Positions 42,794 to 51,829 of a stretch of DNA of 56,482 nucleotides are shown piece by piece (position 1 is the stretch's first letter; every line of letters begins with the position of its first letter). The stretch is from the NCBI RefSeq assembly GCF_014197445.1, contig NZ_JACIFO010000008.1, positions 35,274 through 91,755 on the forward strand. Direction: 5' to 3'. A model generated the notes under the pieces. The model was not told the origin of the DNA and made no database searches. It saw nothing but the letters and a program-made list of their open reading frames with translations. Origin of the DNA: Mesonia hippocampi (GTDB taxonomy: Bacteria > Bacteroidota > Bacteroidia > Flavobacteriales > Flavobacteriaceae). A program made the position numbers and the translations under genes.

Positions 42794-43756
42794 TTATTTC
42801 TTTTTAATAACAAATTGTACCTTATTTGTATTTAACCTAAAGTTAGTAATAACTTCTGGCTTTTTAGTTAATTTAGGAATTAAAAAGTCTTGATTTTTAA
42901 TAATTGCACCATAATCGCAAACTACTTTAAAATCGGTTTTATCTATTTCCTGATAATATTCTAGGGGTACCGAAAAAACAACTACGACTTCTTTTGGAAA
43001 GAAGCTTATTTCTGTTTCTGGCGGTGCGTTAATTATTGTTATAGGAATAGCCAACTCGCCTTCTGTAAACTTTTGTACATCTATACTGTATGTAATTTTT
43101 TCTGGAGTAACTTGTATGTTTTTAAACTTTGGTTTTTCTATTGCTATGTTTGCTGTTTTTGATTGGTTTAAATCAACTAATGTTTTAGGTTTTGTAGAAA
43201 CAAAGTTTATCTTCTCTAAATAATCCTGCTCGCCAATAATTTTAATTGAATCTGGCGATAATTGAATGCCATTTTTTGAAGAAAATCCTGCTGCATATTT
43301 TGTCTTAATGGCAGAGATTACAGGAACTTTTTTTACCGCTTTCTGCTGAAAAGGTATTTTTAAGGTATCGGTAAGGTAAACTATGCTTTTAAAAGCTGAA
43401 GTTAATTGGTTTTCTATCAGCGCTTTATTTTTATTTACTGAAAAATATAAATTATTTTTCCGCTCAGGAAGCTCGTTTAAAGGTATTGCAAGACTAGGTT
43501 TATTAATAGCCAATTTTGTTAACCCAAACCCTGTATTGGTAATTTTAACCGTAATTACATCCTTCTTTTTTGTTATAATTTTATCTTTTGGATGCTCTTG
43601 ATAAATTACAGGAATTTCTATTATTTTTTGATACGTTTTTGAAAATTGAATCAATATCCAAATTATTATAGACAACAATAAAAACAATGAAAATGCTTTA
43701 AAGTTGGTTTTTCTAAAAGTGGTTTCTTTTATTTTCTTTAATAACTTAAGCATCAA
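42794..43756 (-). CDS. YbbR-like domain protein
   Basis: One N-terminal membrane segment (about 22-40) is followed by about 280 extracytoplasmic residues made of YbbR-type beta domains, recognisable from repeats ending in strands such as ITYSIDV and the SPDSIKIIG block. YbbR proteins elsewhere accompany the c-di-AMP cyclase; here the gene lies in the conserved cluster between a glycosyltransferase (11-bp overlap) and coaE. Function unknown. Confidence 0.82.
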   Translation of the reverse strand: MMLKLLKKIKETTFRKTNFKAFSLFLLLSIIIWILIQFSKTYQKIIEIPVIYQEHPKDKIITKKKDVITVKITNTGFGLTKLAINKPSLAIPLNELPERKNNLYFSVNKNKALIENQLTSAFKSIVYLTDTLKIPFQQKAVKKVPVISAIKTKYAAGFSSKNGIQLSPDSIKIIGEQDYLEKINFVSTKPKTLVDLNQSKTANIAIEKPKFKNIQVTPEKITYSIDVQKFTEGELAIPITIINAPPETEISFFPKEVVVVFSVPLEYYQEIDKTDFKVVCDYGAIIKNQDFLIPKLTKKPEVITNFRLNTNKVQFVIKKK

Positions 43757-44750
43757 AAAACAATTTAGGGAATGTTTTTCTAGGGTTTTTACCTAAAACT
43801 CTAATATAAAACGTCGTTGTAAAAAAACCTATTCCGTAACCAAAAAATTGAATAAGAACAGCCCAAAGTACTAAAATACTTATTTTAAAGTTTTTAGTTT
43901 TTAGAAAAGCATCTAGAAACAACAATAAAAAATAGAGGGCATAAAAATACATTAAATAAGGAAAACCTATTAAAAGTAAAATTACCGCACTTAGTAAGCC
44001 AAGGCTAAACATGGTAGGAAACCAAAAGGCAATGCTTTTTGTATGCGGATGCCATGAGTTTAGAATGGGGCGCACCATTCCAAATTTTTTAACTTGAGTA
44101 TAAAATTTATCCCAACTAATTCTTCGTTTATGATATACTTTAGCGCCCTCGATAAAGGCTGTTTTAAATCCTAATTTCTCTAACCTAATCACCAAATCTG
44201 GATCTTCACCTGGGTGTATCTTTCCGAAGCCCGATGTAGCCTGAAATGCTTTTTTAGAAAGCCCCATATTAAAGCTACGAGGCTCAAATTTTTTTACTGC
44301 TTTCTTTTTTCCACGTATGCCTCCTGTTGTTAAAAAAGAAGTCATGCTATAGTTAATTGCTTTCTGAATGTCTGAAAAGCTCGCATCGGCAGCATCTGGA
44401 CCTCCAAAGCAATCTATATAGTCTTGTTGTAAAAAAGCCGCTACTTCGTCTAGGTAATCTTTGGGTAATATTACATCGCTATCTAAGATAATAAAGTAAT
44501 TCCCGCTAGCTTTTTTCATCCCATAGTTTCTTGAATCTCCTGGCCCAGTATTAGGTTTAGTTAAGTACATTATGTTTAGGCTATTTTTATAATTCTCAAT
44601 AACCTTATCAGATGTTTGGGTAGAACCATCTTCAACAATAACAATTTCGAAAGGTATTTTCGAACTGAAATTTAAGAAACTAGCCAGTAATTCATCTATT
44701 TCATCTGGCCTATTATAAACGGGGATTATAAAACTATAGGTTAACTTCAC
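43746..44750 (-). CDS. Family 2 glycosyltransferase with C-terminal membrane helices
   Basis: A GT-A fold transferase: IPVYNRPDEIDELLASF at the N-terminus, the DxD-like ILDSDVILP (about 93-101) and GEDPDLVIRLEKLG (about 191-204). Three C-terminal hydrophobic segments (about 245-325) fix it to the inner membrane. Length 334. The donor and acceptor are unknown. The gene overlaps YbbR by 11 bp. Confidence 0.9.
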   Translation of the reverse strand: MKLTYSFIIPVYNRPDEIDELLASFLNFSSKIPFEIVIVEDGSTQTSDKVIENYKNSLNIMYLTKPNTGPGDSRNYGMKKASGNYFIILDSDVILPKDYLDEVAAFLQQDYIDCFGGPDAADASFSDIQKAINYSMTSFLTTGGIRGKKKAVKKFEPRSFNMGLSKKAFQATSGFGKIHPGEDPDLVIRLEKLGFKTAFIEGAKVYHKRRISWDKFYTQVKKFGMVRPILNSWHPHTKSIAFWFPTMFSLGLLSAVILLLIGFPYLMYFYALYFLLLFLDAFLKTKNFKISILVLWAVLIQFFGYGIGFFTTTFYIRVLGKNPRKTFPKLFFDA

Positions 44751-44770
44751 AAAACAAAAATAAGAAAGAA

Positions 44771-44799
44771 AAATCCCAAAGCTATAAACTTTGGGATTT
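44771..44799 (-). terminator. Hairpin terminator after fabI
   Basis: AAATCCCAAAG and CTTTGGGATTT form a perfect 11-bp stem with a seven-base loop, 22 bp beyond the fabI stop codon. Confidence 0.85.
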
Positions 44800-44820
44800 A
44801 AAAAAGAATTTATTTTTTAT

Positions 44821-45642
44821 TTATTCTATTCCTTTTTCAAAAGCTTCCATTACTTTTTGGCTTACTCCCATGTTAGAGAAACCTCCATCATGATAAAGGT
44901 TTTGTAAAGTAACTTTTTTAGTTAAATCTGAGAATAAAGTTAAGGTGTAATTTGCACAATCATCGGCAGTGGCATTTCCTAATGGCGACATTTTATCTGC
45001 ATAAGCAATAAAGCCATCAAAACCTTTTACACCTTGTCCTGCTGTAGTAGGTGTTGGTGATTGAGAAATGGTGTTTACACGTACTTTTTTATCGGCTCCA
45101 AAAAAGTATCCAAAACTACGGGCAATAGACTCTAAGTAGGCTTTATTATCGGCCATATCGTTATAATCTGGAAATACGCGTTGCGCCGCCATATAGGTTA
45201 AAGCTACAATACTTCCCCACTCGTTTATGGCATCTTTTTTATACAATACCTGCATTGTTTTATGGAAAGAAACGGCAGATACATCCCAACCTTTGGTTGT
45301 AAAATCGTAATTTGACTCTGTATAATGTTTGCCTTTACGTACATTTACCGACATCCCGATAGAGTGAAGTACAAAATCTATTTTCCCTCCAAGAATTTCG
45401 GTTGCTTTTTCTACTAAATTTTCTAGATCTTCTAGTTTAGTTGCGTCGGCAGGAATAATTTCTGAACCTGTTTTTTCTGCTAATTGCTTAATGCTTCCCA
45501 TACGCATAGCGATAGGTGCATTTGTTAACACAAACTTCCCTCCTTCTTCGTGTACTTTTTCTGCTGTTTTCCAAGCTATTGAATTTTCGTCTAAAGCTCC
45601 GAAAATAATTCCTCTTTTTCCTTTAAGTAGGTTATAAGCCAT
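44821..45642 (-). CDS. fabI: Enoyl-[acyl-carrier-protein] reductase (NADH)
   Basis: FabI reduces the enoyl-ACP double bond in type II fatty acid synthesis and is the target of triclosan and related drugs. The N-terminal GIIFGALDENSIAW (residues 11-24) is the divergent SDR cofactor motif of FabI, and the active-site Tyr and Lys appear in PDYNDMADNKAYLE (about 154-167). Length 273 is normal. A strong terminator follows; recN lies 44 bp upstream. Confidence 0.95.
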   Translation of the reverse strand: MAYNLLKGKRGIIFGALDENSIAWKTAEKVHEEGGKFVLTNAPIAMRMGSIKQLAEKTGSEIIPADATKLEDLENLVEKATEILGGKIDFVLHSIGMSVNVRKGKHYTESNYDFTTKGWDVSAVSFHKTMQVLYKKDAINEWGSIVALTYMAAQRVFPDYNDMADNKAYLESIARSFGYFFGADKKVRVNTISQSPTPTTAGQGVKGFDGFIAYADKMSPLGNATADDCANYTLTLFSDLTKKVTLQNLYHDGGFSNMGVSQKVMEAFEKGIE

Positions 45643-45686
45643 AATTAATTGTTTTTAATATCGTGTAAATATAAGAATTCTTGTTT

Positions 45687-47339
45687 TTATTCAAGTAAGG
45701 TTTTTGCATGAGCAATTGCCGAAGCTGTTTTTGATTTTCCGCCTAACATTTCTGCCAATTCCTCTATACGTTCATCTGTAGATAAAACCTTTAAATGTGT
45801 TTGGGTTTTATTTACATTTGTTTGTTTATATACTTTTAAATGCCAATTTCCCTTTGCTGCAATTTGAGGTAAATGCGTAATGCTTATCACCTGCATTTTT
45901 GAACTCATTTCTTTCATAATATCGCCCATTTTTTGCGCTACTTCTCCCGAAACCCCAGTATCTATTTCATCAAATATTATGGTTGGCATATTGCTATAAA
46001 ACGCTAAAATACGTTTTACCGCTAACGTTATTCTAGATAATTCTCCTCCTGAAGCAGATTTTTTAATGCTTCCAAACCCTACTCCTTTATTTGCCGCTAA
46101 TAACCAATCTACTTGTGTAATTCCGTTTGATAAAAGATTTCCTGTTTTGGTTGTCGAGATATCTAGTTGTGCATTAGGCATACCTATTTGTTTTAATAGG
46201 CTTTCTATTTGTTTAGCTAATTTTACAGCTATTTTTTCTCGGTTTTTATGCAATTTTTCGGCTATCGCTAAAGCCTTATCCTTCAAGGTTTTTAATTGCT
46301 CTTCTAACGCAGCAAGTTGTTCATTTGCATTTTCTGTTAAAGAAACTTTCTGCGTTAAATCTGTTTGAATTTCTATTAATTCCTCAACACTATTTACCTG
46401 ATGCTTTTGCTGAAGTGCGTATATCTTTTCTAATTGTTCGCTAACCGAAGTTAACTCTGTTGGGTTGTCTTCTATGGCCTCCGAAAGCCTGTCTAACTCC
46501 ACCACTACATCTTCCAAGTCTACCAAACTACTTGCTACGCGCTGGTGTAATTGTTCGTATTGATTTCCGAACTTAACCAAACTTTGCAATTTTTGTTTTG
46601 CCAACAACAGGCTAGACATTGCTCCTATTTCTTCTTGTTGAAGGTGGTAAGAAGCACCGCTTAAATTTTCTTTTAATTCTTCTACGTTTGTTAATTGTTT
46701 GTACCTTTCTTCAAGATCTGCTAACAAACTAGGCTTTAAAGAAGCTGCTTTTAGTTCTTCTAATAAAAAAGAGTGATAATCGTATGTTTTTTTAGCTACT
46801 GCTTGTTCTTCTTTTAATGTTTCTAAAGCTATATGGGTTTCCTGATAAGCAGCTAAAGCTTCTTGATATTTTTGTATCTCCTCCTGATTTTTAGCTAAGG
46901 TATCTATAACTTGTAATTGATAAGCTGCCGAAGTTACCGATAGGGTTTCATGCTGACTATGAATATCGATAAGCTGTTGCCCTAAGGCTTTTAATTGTTG
47001 TAGGTTAACTGGCGTATCGTTGATAAAAGCCCTGGATTTACCCGAAGGCAATATCTCTCTTCTTATAAAAGTTTGAGACTCATAATCTAAATCTTCTTCA
47101 TTAAAAAACGCTTGAAGGTTATAAGCATCCACCTCAAAGACACCTTCAACAATACATTTTTTTTCTGGATCTCTTACGGTAGATTTATCTACACGATTTC
47201 CTAACAACAATGATAAAGCTCCTAATAAAATAGATTTACCAGAACCTGTTTCTCCTGTAATTACGGTAAACTTGTCTTGTAAAGGAAGTTTTATATCTTC
47301 TATTAAAGCGAAGTTTTTTATTGTTAACGAGCTAAGCAA
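45687..47339 (-). CDS. recN: DNA repair protein RecN
   Basis: RecN is an SMC-like ATPase that acts early in double-strand break repair. Walker A is GETGSGKS (29-36), a long coiled coil occupies about 155-370, the ABC signature is SGGELSR, and Walker B is IIFDEIDTG. Length 550 is normal. Confidence 0.96.
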   Translation of the reverse strand: MLSSLTIKNFALIEDIKLPLQDKFTVITGETGSGKSILLGALSLLLGNRVDKSTVRDPEKKCIVEGVFEVDAYNLQAFFNEEDLDYESQTFIRREILPSGKSRAFINDTPVNLQQLKALGQQLIDIHSQHETLSVTSAAYQLQVIDTLAKNQEEIQKYQEALAAYQETHIALETLKEEQAVAKKTYDYHSFLLEELKAASLKPSLLADLEERYKQLTNVEELKENLSGASYHLQQEEIGAMSSLLLAKQKLQSLVKFGNQYEQLHQRVASSLVDLEDVVVELDRLSEAIEDNPTELTSVSEQLEKIYALQQKHQVNSVEELIEIQTDLTQKVSLTENANEQLAALEEQLKTLKDKALAIAEKLHKNREKIAVKLAKQIESLLKQIGMPNAQLDISTTKTGNLLSNGITQVDWLLAANKGVGFGSIKKSASGGELSRITLAVKRILAFYSNMPTIIFDEIDTGVSGEVAQKMGDIMKEMSSKMQVISITHLPQIAAKGNWHLKVYKQTNVNKTQTHLKVLSTDERIEELAEMLGGKSKTASAIAHAKTLLE

Positions 47340-47433
47340 TATGGTATATTTTTACTATTCTTTTTGAAAGGTAAATATACGAGGGATTTTTGAGAGTTTT
47401 GATTTTTATGAGGAAGGAATTTCACCACATAAA

Positions 47434-48327
47434 TCAATACTTTATTTCTTGCCATTTTTTACTATGTAATGGCGCTACACTGTTTAAAACATTAAGTAAC
47501 TCTTTTACCGATGTTTTTGCACCTCCGCTAAAAATTTGCTGAATTTCATCTGATTTTGCATCGAAAAATGAACGCAATAAATAAGTATTAGACCGAGCAT
47601 CATTAACATTTTTAAGCGCTAGCAAGGCTTCTTTAATCTGCTCTTTTGCCACCTCCTGCTCTGCATACATTTGATCTAATCCCTCACGATGATATTTATA
47701 CATTACCTCTTTAAACGCTTTTAAATTAGGCGAAATTGCTTCTTGATTTAACTGATACCTAGAATTGTTACCATCGCTAGCACTCCATCCTGAACGCTTA
47801 CCTTGTTGTGCGGTATTTACAATTTGCCTAGCTACTTCGTGAAAATCACTTCCGCCATTAGTTTCAAATGTATCAGCATCAAAACCTAAAATGGTATAAA
47901 CATAAAAACTTAACACCGAAACTAAGTTGGAGGAATAAGCATTAGGGTCGTATATTAAGGGTTGAAATTCCTTATAATCAAAATTAACTTTATTATCCTT
48001 TATATTAAGAATTGGTGTTTCTGTTGTGCTCCCAAATACAGGTCTTGAAGATTGCACTTGTAAAGTAGCTGTAAATTGGTTTGAATTGTATTTTATTACA
48101 TTAATAAAAAAACTACAGTTTATTTTCTGATGATCTTCTAATTTATCGCCAGTCCAATCGGTATTATCTACAAATTCTTTAACTGCTTTTTCTAAGGTTT
48201 TAAATATACTTAACTGTGTTTTACCTGTTTGCTCTGCATTTACAGTTACCTGACTGTTAAATTGTTGCGCTATTAAAACCGGAATACTCGATAAAAAAAC
48301 GATACTTATTAAAACTATTTTTTTCAT
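47434..48327 (-). CDS. DUF4835 family secreted protein
   Basis: A signal peptide (residues 1-20, ending LIAQQ) exports this 297-residue protein. The family's pattern QFNSQVTVNAEQTG and the later SFYVYTILGFDADTF are well conserved among Bacteroidota, always near coaBC and recN as here. The function is unknown; a cell-envelope role is a guess from the location and neighbours such as bamD. Confidence 0.88.
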   Translation of the reverse strand: MKKIVLISIVFLSSIPVLIAQQFNSQVTVNAEQTGKTQLSIFKTLEKAVKEFVDNTDWTGDKLEDHQKINCSFFINVIKYNSNQFTATLQVQSSRPVFGSTTETPILNIKDNKVNFDYKEFQPLIYDPNAYSSNLVSVLSFYVYTILGFDADTFETNGGSDFHEVARQIVNTAQQGKRSGWSASDGNNSRYQLNQEAISPNLKAFKEVMYKYHREGLDQMYAEQEVAKEQIKEALLALKNVNDARSNTYLLRSFFDAKSDEIQQIFSGGAKTSVKELLNVLNSVAPLHSKKWQEIKY

Positions 48328-48422
48328 ATATAACTTTTATTACAGCAAAGTAAACTATAATTTAAGACTGGACAAATGGAACGTTCAAAGTCTCTAATTA
48401 TTGTTATTCTATTGATGCTAAA

Positions 48423-49622
48423 TTACAGTTTCTCTAAAATAGCATCAAAAATATCTTTTGCCACCAAGTGCTTATCTTTTAAATCGTAAGCGTTTATGCT
48501 ATTTTCACTTATCAGCTTTATTTTATTGGTTTGGGTTTTAAAACCTGCTCCTTTATCGTTTAAAGAATTTAAAACTATTAAATCAAGATTTTTCTTGCTA
48601 AGCTTTTTCTGTGCATTTTCCACCTCATTTTCAGTTTCTAATGCAAAGCCCACCAAAAATTGGTGTGTTTTATTTTCTCCTAAAGAAAGTAAAATATCTT
48701 GTGTTTTTTCTAATTGAAGCGCTAAGGCGTTTTCCTTCTTTTTAATTTTCTGATTGGCAACGCTAACGGGTTTATAATCTGAAACCGCTGCTGCCGCAAT
48801 AACAATATGACTGTTTTTATAGTACTGATGTACTGCCGAGTACATTTCTGCTGTGGTAAAAACTTTTATTGTTTTCACTCCTTTAGGTACTGCTAAAGCA
48901 CTAGGTCCACTTATCAAGGTTACGTTAGCACCAAGATTTCGGGCAACTTCTGCCAAGGCATAGCCCATTTTTCCGCTAGAATGATTTCCTATAAAACGTA
49001 CGGGGTCTATAGGTTCGTAGGTTGGGCCTGCAGTTATTAGTACTTCTTTCCCTTTTAATGGTAGTTTACTTAACGAGAATGCGTTTGAAATTTGTTCAAA
49101 AATAGCTTCAGGCTCTGCCATTCTTCCTTGTCCTACCAAACCACTTGCCAACTCTCCTGATGTTGCTGGGATTATGTGGTTTTCTATCTCTGCTAAAAAT
49201 GCTAAATTTTTCTGTGTTGTAGGATGCTGGTACATATCTAAATCCATAGCTGGAGCGATATACACGGGACATCTTGCCGACAAATAAGTGGCTAGCAAAA
49301 AATTATCACACTGCCCATTTGCCATTTTAGAAATGGTATTGGCTGTTGCTGGTGCAATAATCATTACATCTGCCCACAATCCTAATTCTACATGATTATT
49401 CCACAACTGATTTTCATCTTCTGTTATAAAATCTGTATAAACTTTATTTTTAGAAAGTGTAGAGAGTGTTAGAGGGGTTACAAATTGGGCTGCTTTAGGA
49501 GTAAGAATAATTTTTACTTCTGCTCCTGCTTTTACAAACAACCGTGTAAGTGGTGCAATTTTATAAGCGGCAATACCTGCCGTTACTCCTAGCAATATAC
49601 GTTTGCCGCTTAATACACTCAT
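48423..49622 (-). CDS. coaBC: Phosphopantothenoylcysteine decarboxylase / phosphopantothenate-cysteine ligase
   Basis: The fused enzyme of coenzyme A synthesis. The CoaC flavoprotein part (to about residue 180) has the N-terminal GVTAGIAAYK and the APATANT loop. The CoaB part starts at about 188 with VLITAGPTYEPIDPVR and includes NHSSGKMG. Length 399 is normal. It shares a cluster with coaE. Confidence 0.96.
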   Translation of the reverse strand: MSVLSGKRILLGVTAGIAAYKIAPLTRLFVKAGAEVKIILTPKAAQFVTPLTLSTLSKNKVYTDFITEDENQLWNNHVELGLWADVMIIAPATANTISKMANGQCDNFLLATYLSARCPVYIAPAMDLDMYQHPTTQKNLAFLAEIENHIIPATSGELASGLVGQGRMAEPEAIFEQISNAFSLSKLPLKGKEVLITAGPTYEPIDPVRFIGNHSSGKMGYALAEVARNLGANVTLISGPSALAVPKGVKTIKVFTTAEMYSAVHQYYKNSHIVIAAAAVSDYKPVSVANQKIKKKENALALQLEKTQDILLSLGENKTHQFLVGFALETENEVENAQKKLSKKNLDLIVLNSLNDKGAGFKTQTNKIKLISENSINAYDLKDKHLVAKDIFDAILEKL

Positions 49623-49634
49623 TGCTTTGTGTTT

Positions 49635-49958
49635 TTAACTATCTGCGTTTGTATCGCGGTAGTAAATTTTCCCGTCTAACCATTCTTTTACAGCAATAGC
49701 ATGTGGTTTTGGTAAACGCTCATAGAATTTAGATACTTCTATTTGCTCTTTATTTTCAAATACCTCTTCTAGGCTATCGTTGTATGTAGCAAATTCTTCT
49801 AGCTTTTCAATAAGCTCTTTTTTAATTTCGGTATTTATCTGGTTTGCACGTTTTGCAATAATAGATATTGCTTCATATATGTTATCTGTTGGAGCATCTA
49901 CCAAATCTTTATCTATTGTAATGGTTGATACAGGTGCCTCGGTCTTCTTTAAATCCAT
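49635..49958 (-). CDS. rpoZ: RNA polymerase omega subunit, Bacteroidota type
   Basis: This 107-residue protein lies between bamD and coaBC, the usual place for the divergent Bacteroidota omega. The NIYEAISIIAKRANQI helix (about 27-42) corresponds to the omega core that binds beta-prime, and the C-terminal PKPHAIAVKEWLDGKIYYRD is conserved in the phylum. Because omega is short and divergent, position carries much of the evidence. Confidence 0.85.
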   Translation of the reverse strand: MDLKKTEAPVSTITIDKDLVDAPTDNIYEAISIIAKRANQINTEIKKELIEKLEEFATYNDSLEEVFENKEQIEVSKFYERLPKPHAIAVKEWLDGKIYYRDTNADS

Positions 49959-49969
49959 ACCTAAAATAA

Positions 49970-50788
49970 TTATGCTTGATTTTTTGTAATTAATCGCTTG
50001 TTAATGTCTTCTGAAATTTCTTTAACTTCCTCTATGTGGGAGCCTTCTGGATAATATTTTTCATAATCCTCTACATAAGATTGTGCATCCTCCAGGCGGT
50101 CTTCTACTAAGTGTTTATAACTGTTTATACTTAAAACATAAGCGGCTTTGAGCTTATAAAAATAAGCATCTTCCATATATTTAGCTCCTGGCCTATCTTC
50201 TATATAGTTAGCCATTGCTGCAATAGCAGACTTATAGTCTTCTATATGGTAATATTGTTGTGCAATTTCAAAGGCTTTTCTGTCTAGTTTATCGCGTAAT
50301 TCACCAACAAGTTCATTGGCTTCTCCTATGTATTGCCCATCTGGATATAAACTAATGTATTGCTGAAATTTCTCTATCGCTTTATACGTATCTATTTGGT
50401 CTTTACTATATACAGGTGATATATAATAATAACTTTTAGCTCCTTTATAATATGCTTCTTCTACTTTTTGACTTTTAGGATAAGCCTTTGCAAAACGTTC
50501 AAATTGATAACTTGCGCCAAAATAATCTTCTAGCTGGTAATGCGCATCTGAAAATATATAAGCAATACGCTCACCTTGAGGTTTTCCTCTATACTGAGGC
50601 AGTATTTGCTCTAAAAGGCGTATAGATTTTTTGAGTTTTGTTTTCTTTCCTGTCTCCATGCCTTCGTCATAAAACTTTATAGCCATATCGTATTTAGGTT
50701 TTATGTCGTTTTTCTTTAAAACCTTCTGATATTCACTACAGCTAAAGGCAACTATACAAACGCCAAGAAGAAGTATTTTTTTCATCAT
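49970..50788 (-). CDS. bamD: Outer membrane assembly lipoprotein BamD
   Basis: A lipoprotein (lipobox AFSC, Cys17) of 272 residues with tetratricopeptide repeats, part of the BAM complex that inserts beta-barrel proteins. Helix pairs such as YQFERFAKAYPKSQKVEEAYY and KFQQYISLYPDGQYIGEANEL are the repeat units. It heads the bamD-rpoZ-coaBC group and has a -7-like TACTTTTG on the minus strand (50805-50812). Confidence 0.92.
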   Translation of the reverse strand: MMKKILLLGVCIVAFSCSEYQKVLKKNDIKPKYDMAIKFYDEGMETGKKTKLKKSIRLLEQILPQYRGKPQGERIAYIFSDAHYQLEDYFGASYQFERFAKAYPKSQKVEEAYYKGAKSYYYISPVYSKDQIDTYKAIEKFQQYISLYPDGQYIGEANELVGELRDKLDRKAFEIAQQYYHIEDYKSAIAAMANYIEDRPGAKYMEDAYFYKLKAAYVLSINSYKHLVEDRLEDAQSYVEDYEKYYPEGSHIEEVKEISEDINKRLITKNQA

Positions 50789-50804
50789 AACTTGAAATAT
50801 CTTG

Positions 50805-50812
50805 CAAAAGTA
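50805..50812 (-). promoter_or_regulatory. Candidate -7 promoter element of bamD
   Basis: TACTTTTGC on the minus strand fits TAnnTTTG, 17-24 bp upstream of the bamD start. Confidence 0.45.
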
Positions 50813-50872
50813 CTGCTTTCTACTGAATTATAAAAACTTCAATTCTATATAAAGCTAGTAGGGGTTGTTTTT

Positions 50873-51754
50873 TTATTTCTTAAACGTAGAAATGTAGGTG
50901 TTTATTTTATCATTTAGGGCTGTACTTGCTTTTACTAGCGGTAAGCGCACTTCTTCGGTAGAGAGTTCTAAATGTTTGAATACATTTTTAATTCCTGCGG
51001 GGTTTCCTTCTTCAAATATATAATCAATCATTGGGGCTAATTGGTAATGAATTTGGTAAGCTTCATCTACTTTACGCTGAAGCCCTAAATTAACCATAGT
51101 AGAAAACGCTGTAGGAAAACCTTGTGCAATAACCGATATTACGCCTGCTCCTCCAGCTAAAACCATAGGTAAGGTTATCATATCATCGCCAGAAATCACA
51201 AGGAAATCTTTTGGAGTTTTAGCAATTACTTCCATGGCTTGTACCATATCGCCTGCCGCTTCTTTTACCCCTATTATATTTGAGAACGATGAAGCTAAGC
51301 GTGCAATTGTTTCGGGTTGCATGTTTACACTTGTTCGCCCTGGTACATTATATAACAATATAGGTAGCGGGGAGGCTTCTGCTATCGCTTTAAAATGCTG
51401 ATAAATGCCTTCCTGAGTCGGTTTGTTATAATAAGGAGCAACTGATAGAATGGCATCAAACCCTTTAAGGTTTTCTGGAGTTAATTGAGCTACAATTGCT
51501 TTGGTATTGTTTCCTCCTACCCCTAAAACCAATGGTAATTCTCCGTTGTTTTCTTCGCTAACAATCTGTTTTACTTGTTCTTTCTCTTCTTCCGAAAGGG
51601 TAGCATTTTCGGCTGTAGTTCCTAATACGACCAAATAATCTATCCCATTATTTTTTTGATAAGCTACTATACGTTTTAGCGCTTCTACATCTATATTTTT
51701 ATCACTTGTAAAAGGCGTTACAAGAGCTACGCCAGTTCCTTTTAAATTTATCAT
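50873..51754 (-). CDS. dapA: 4-hydroxy-tetrahydrodipicolinate synthase
   Basis: DapA condenses pyruvate with aspartate semialdehyde, the first committed step to diaminopimelate and lysine; lysA in this window is the last. The Schiff-base Lys164 (IGVKEAAGD), Tyr135 (LYNVPGRT) and the GTTAENATL loop (45-53) are intact. Length 293 is normal. GGAGGT lies 15-20 bp before the start, further than a normal Shine-Dalgarno. Confidence 0.96.
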   Translation of the reverse strand: MINLKGTGVALVTPFTSDKNIDVEALKRIVAYQKNNGIDYLVVLGTTAENATLSEEEKEQVKQIVSEENNGELPLVLGVGGNNTKAIVAQLTPENLKGFDAILSVAPYYNKPTQEGIYQHFKAIAEASPLPILLYNVPGRTSVNMQPETIARLASSFSNIIGVKEAAGDMVQAMEVIAKTPKDFLVISGDDMITLPMVLAGGAGVISVIAQGFPTAFSTMVNLGLQRKVDEAYQIHYQLAPMIDYIFEEGNPAGIKNVFKHLELSTEEVRLPLVKASTALNDKINTYISTFKK

Positions 51755-51829
51755 TGATTTTGGCTTAAAAAATTACCTCCAATATTATAAGTATCTTTAT
51801 TGATTTCCAAACTAAATTTCAAAAAATAC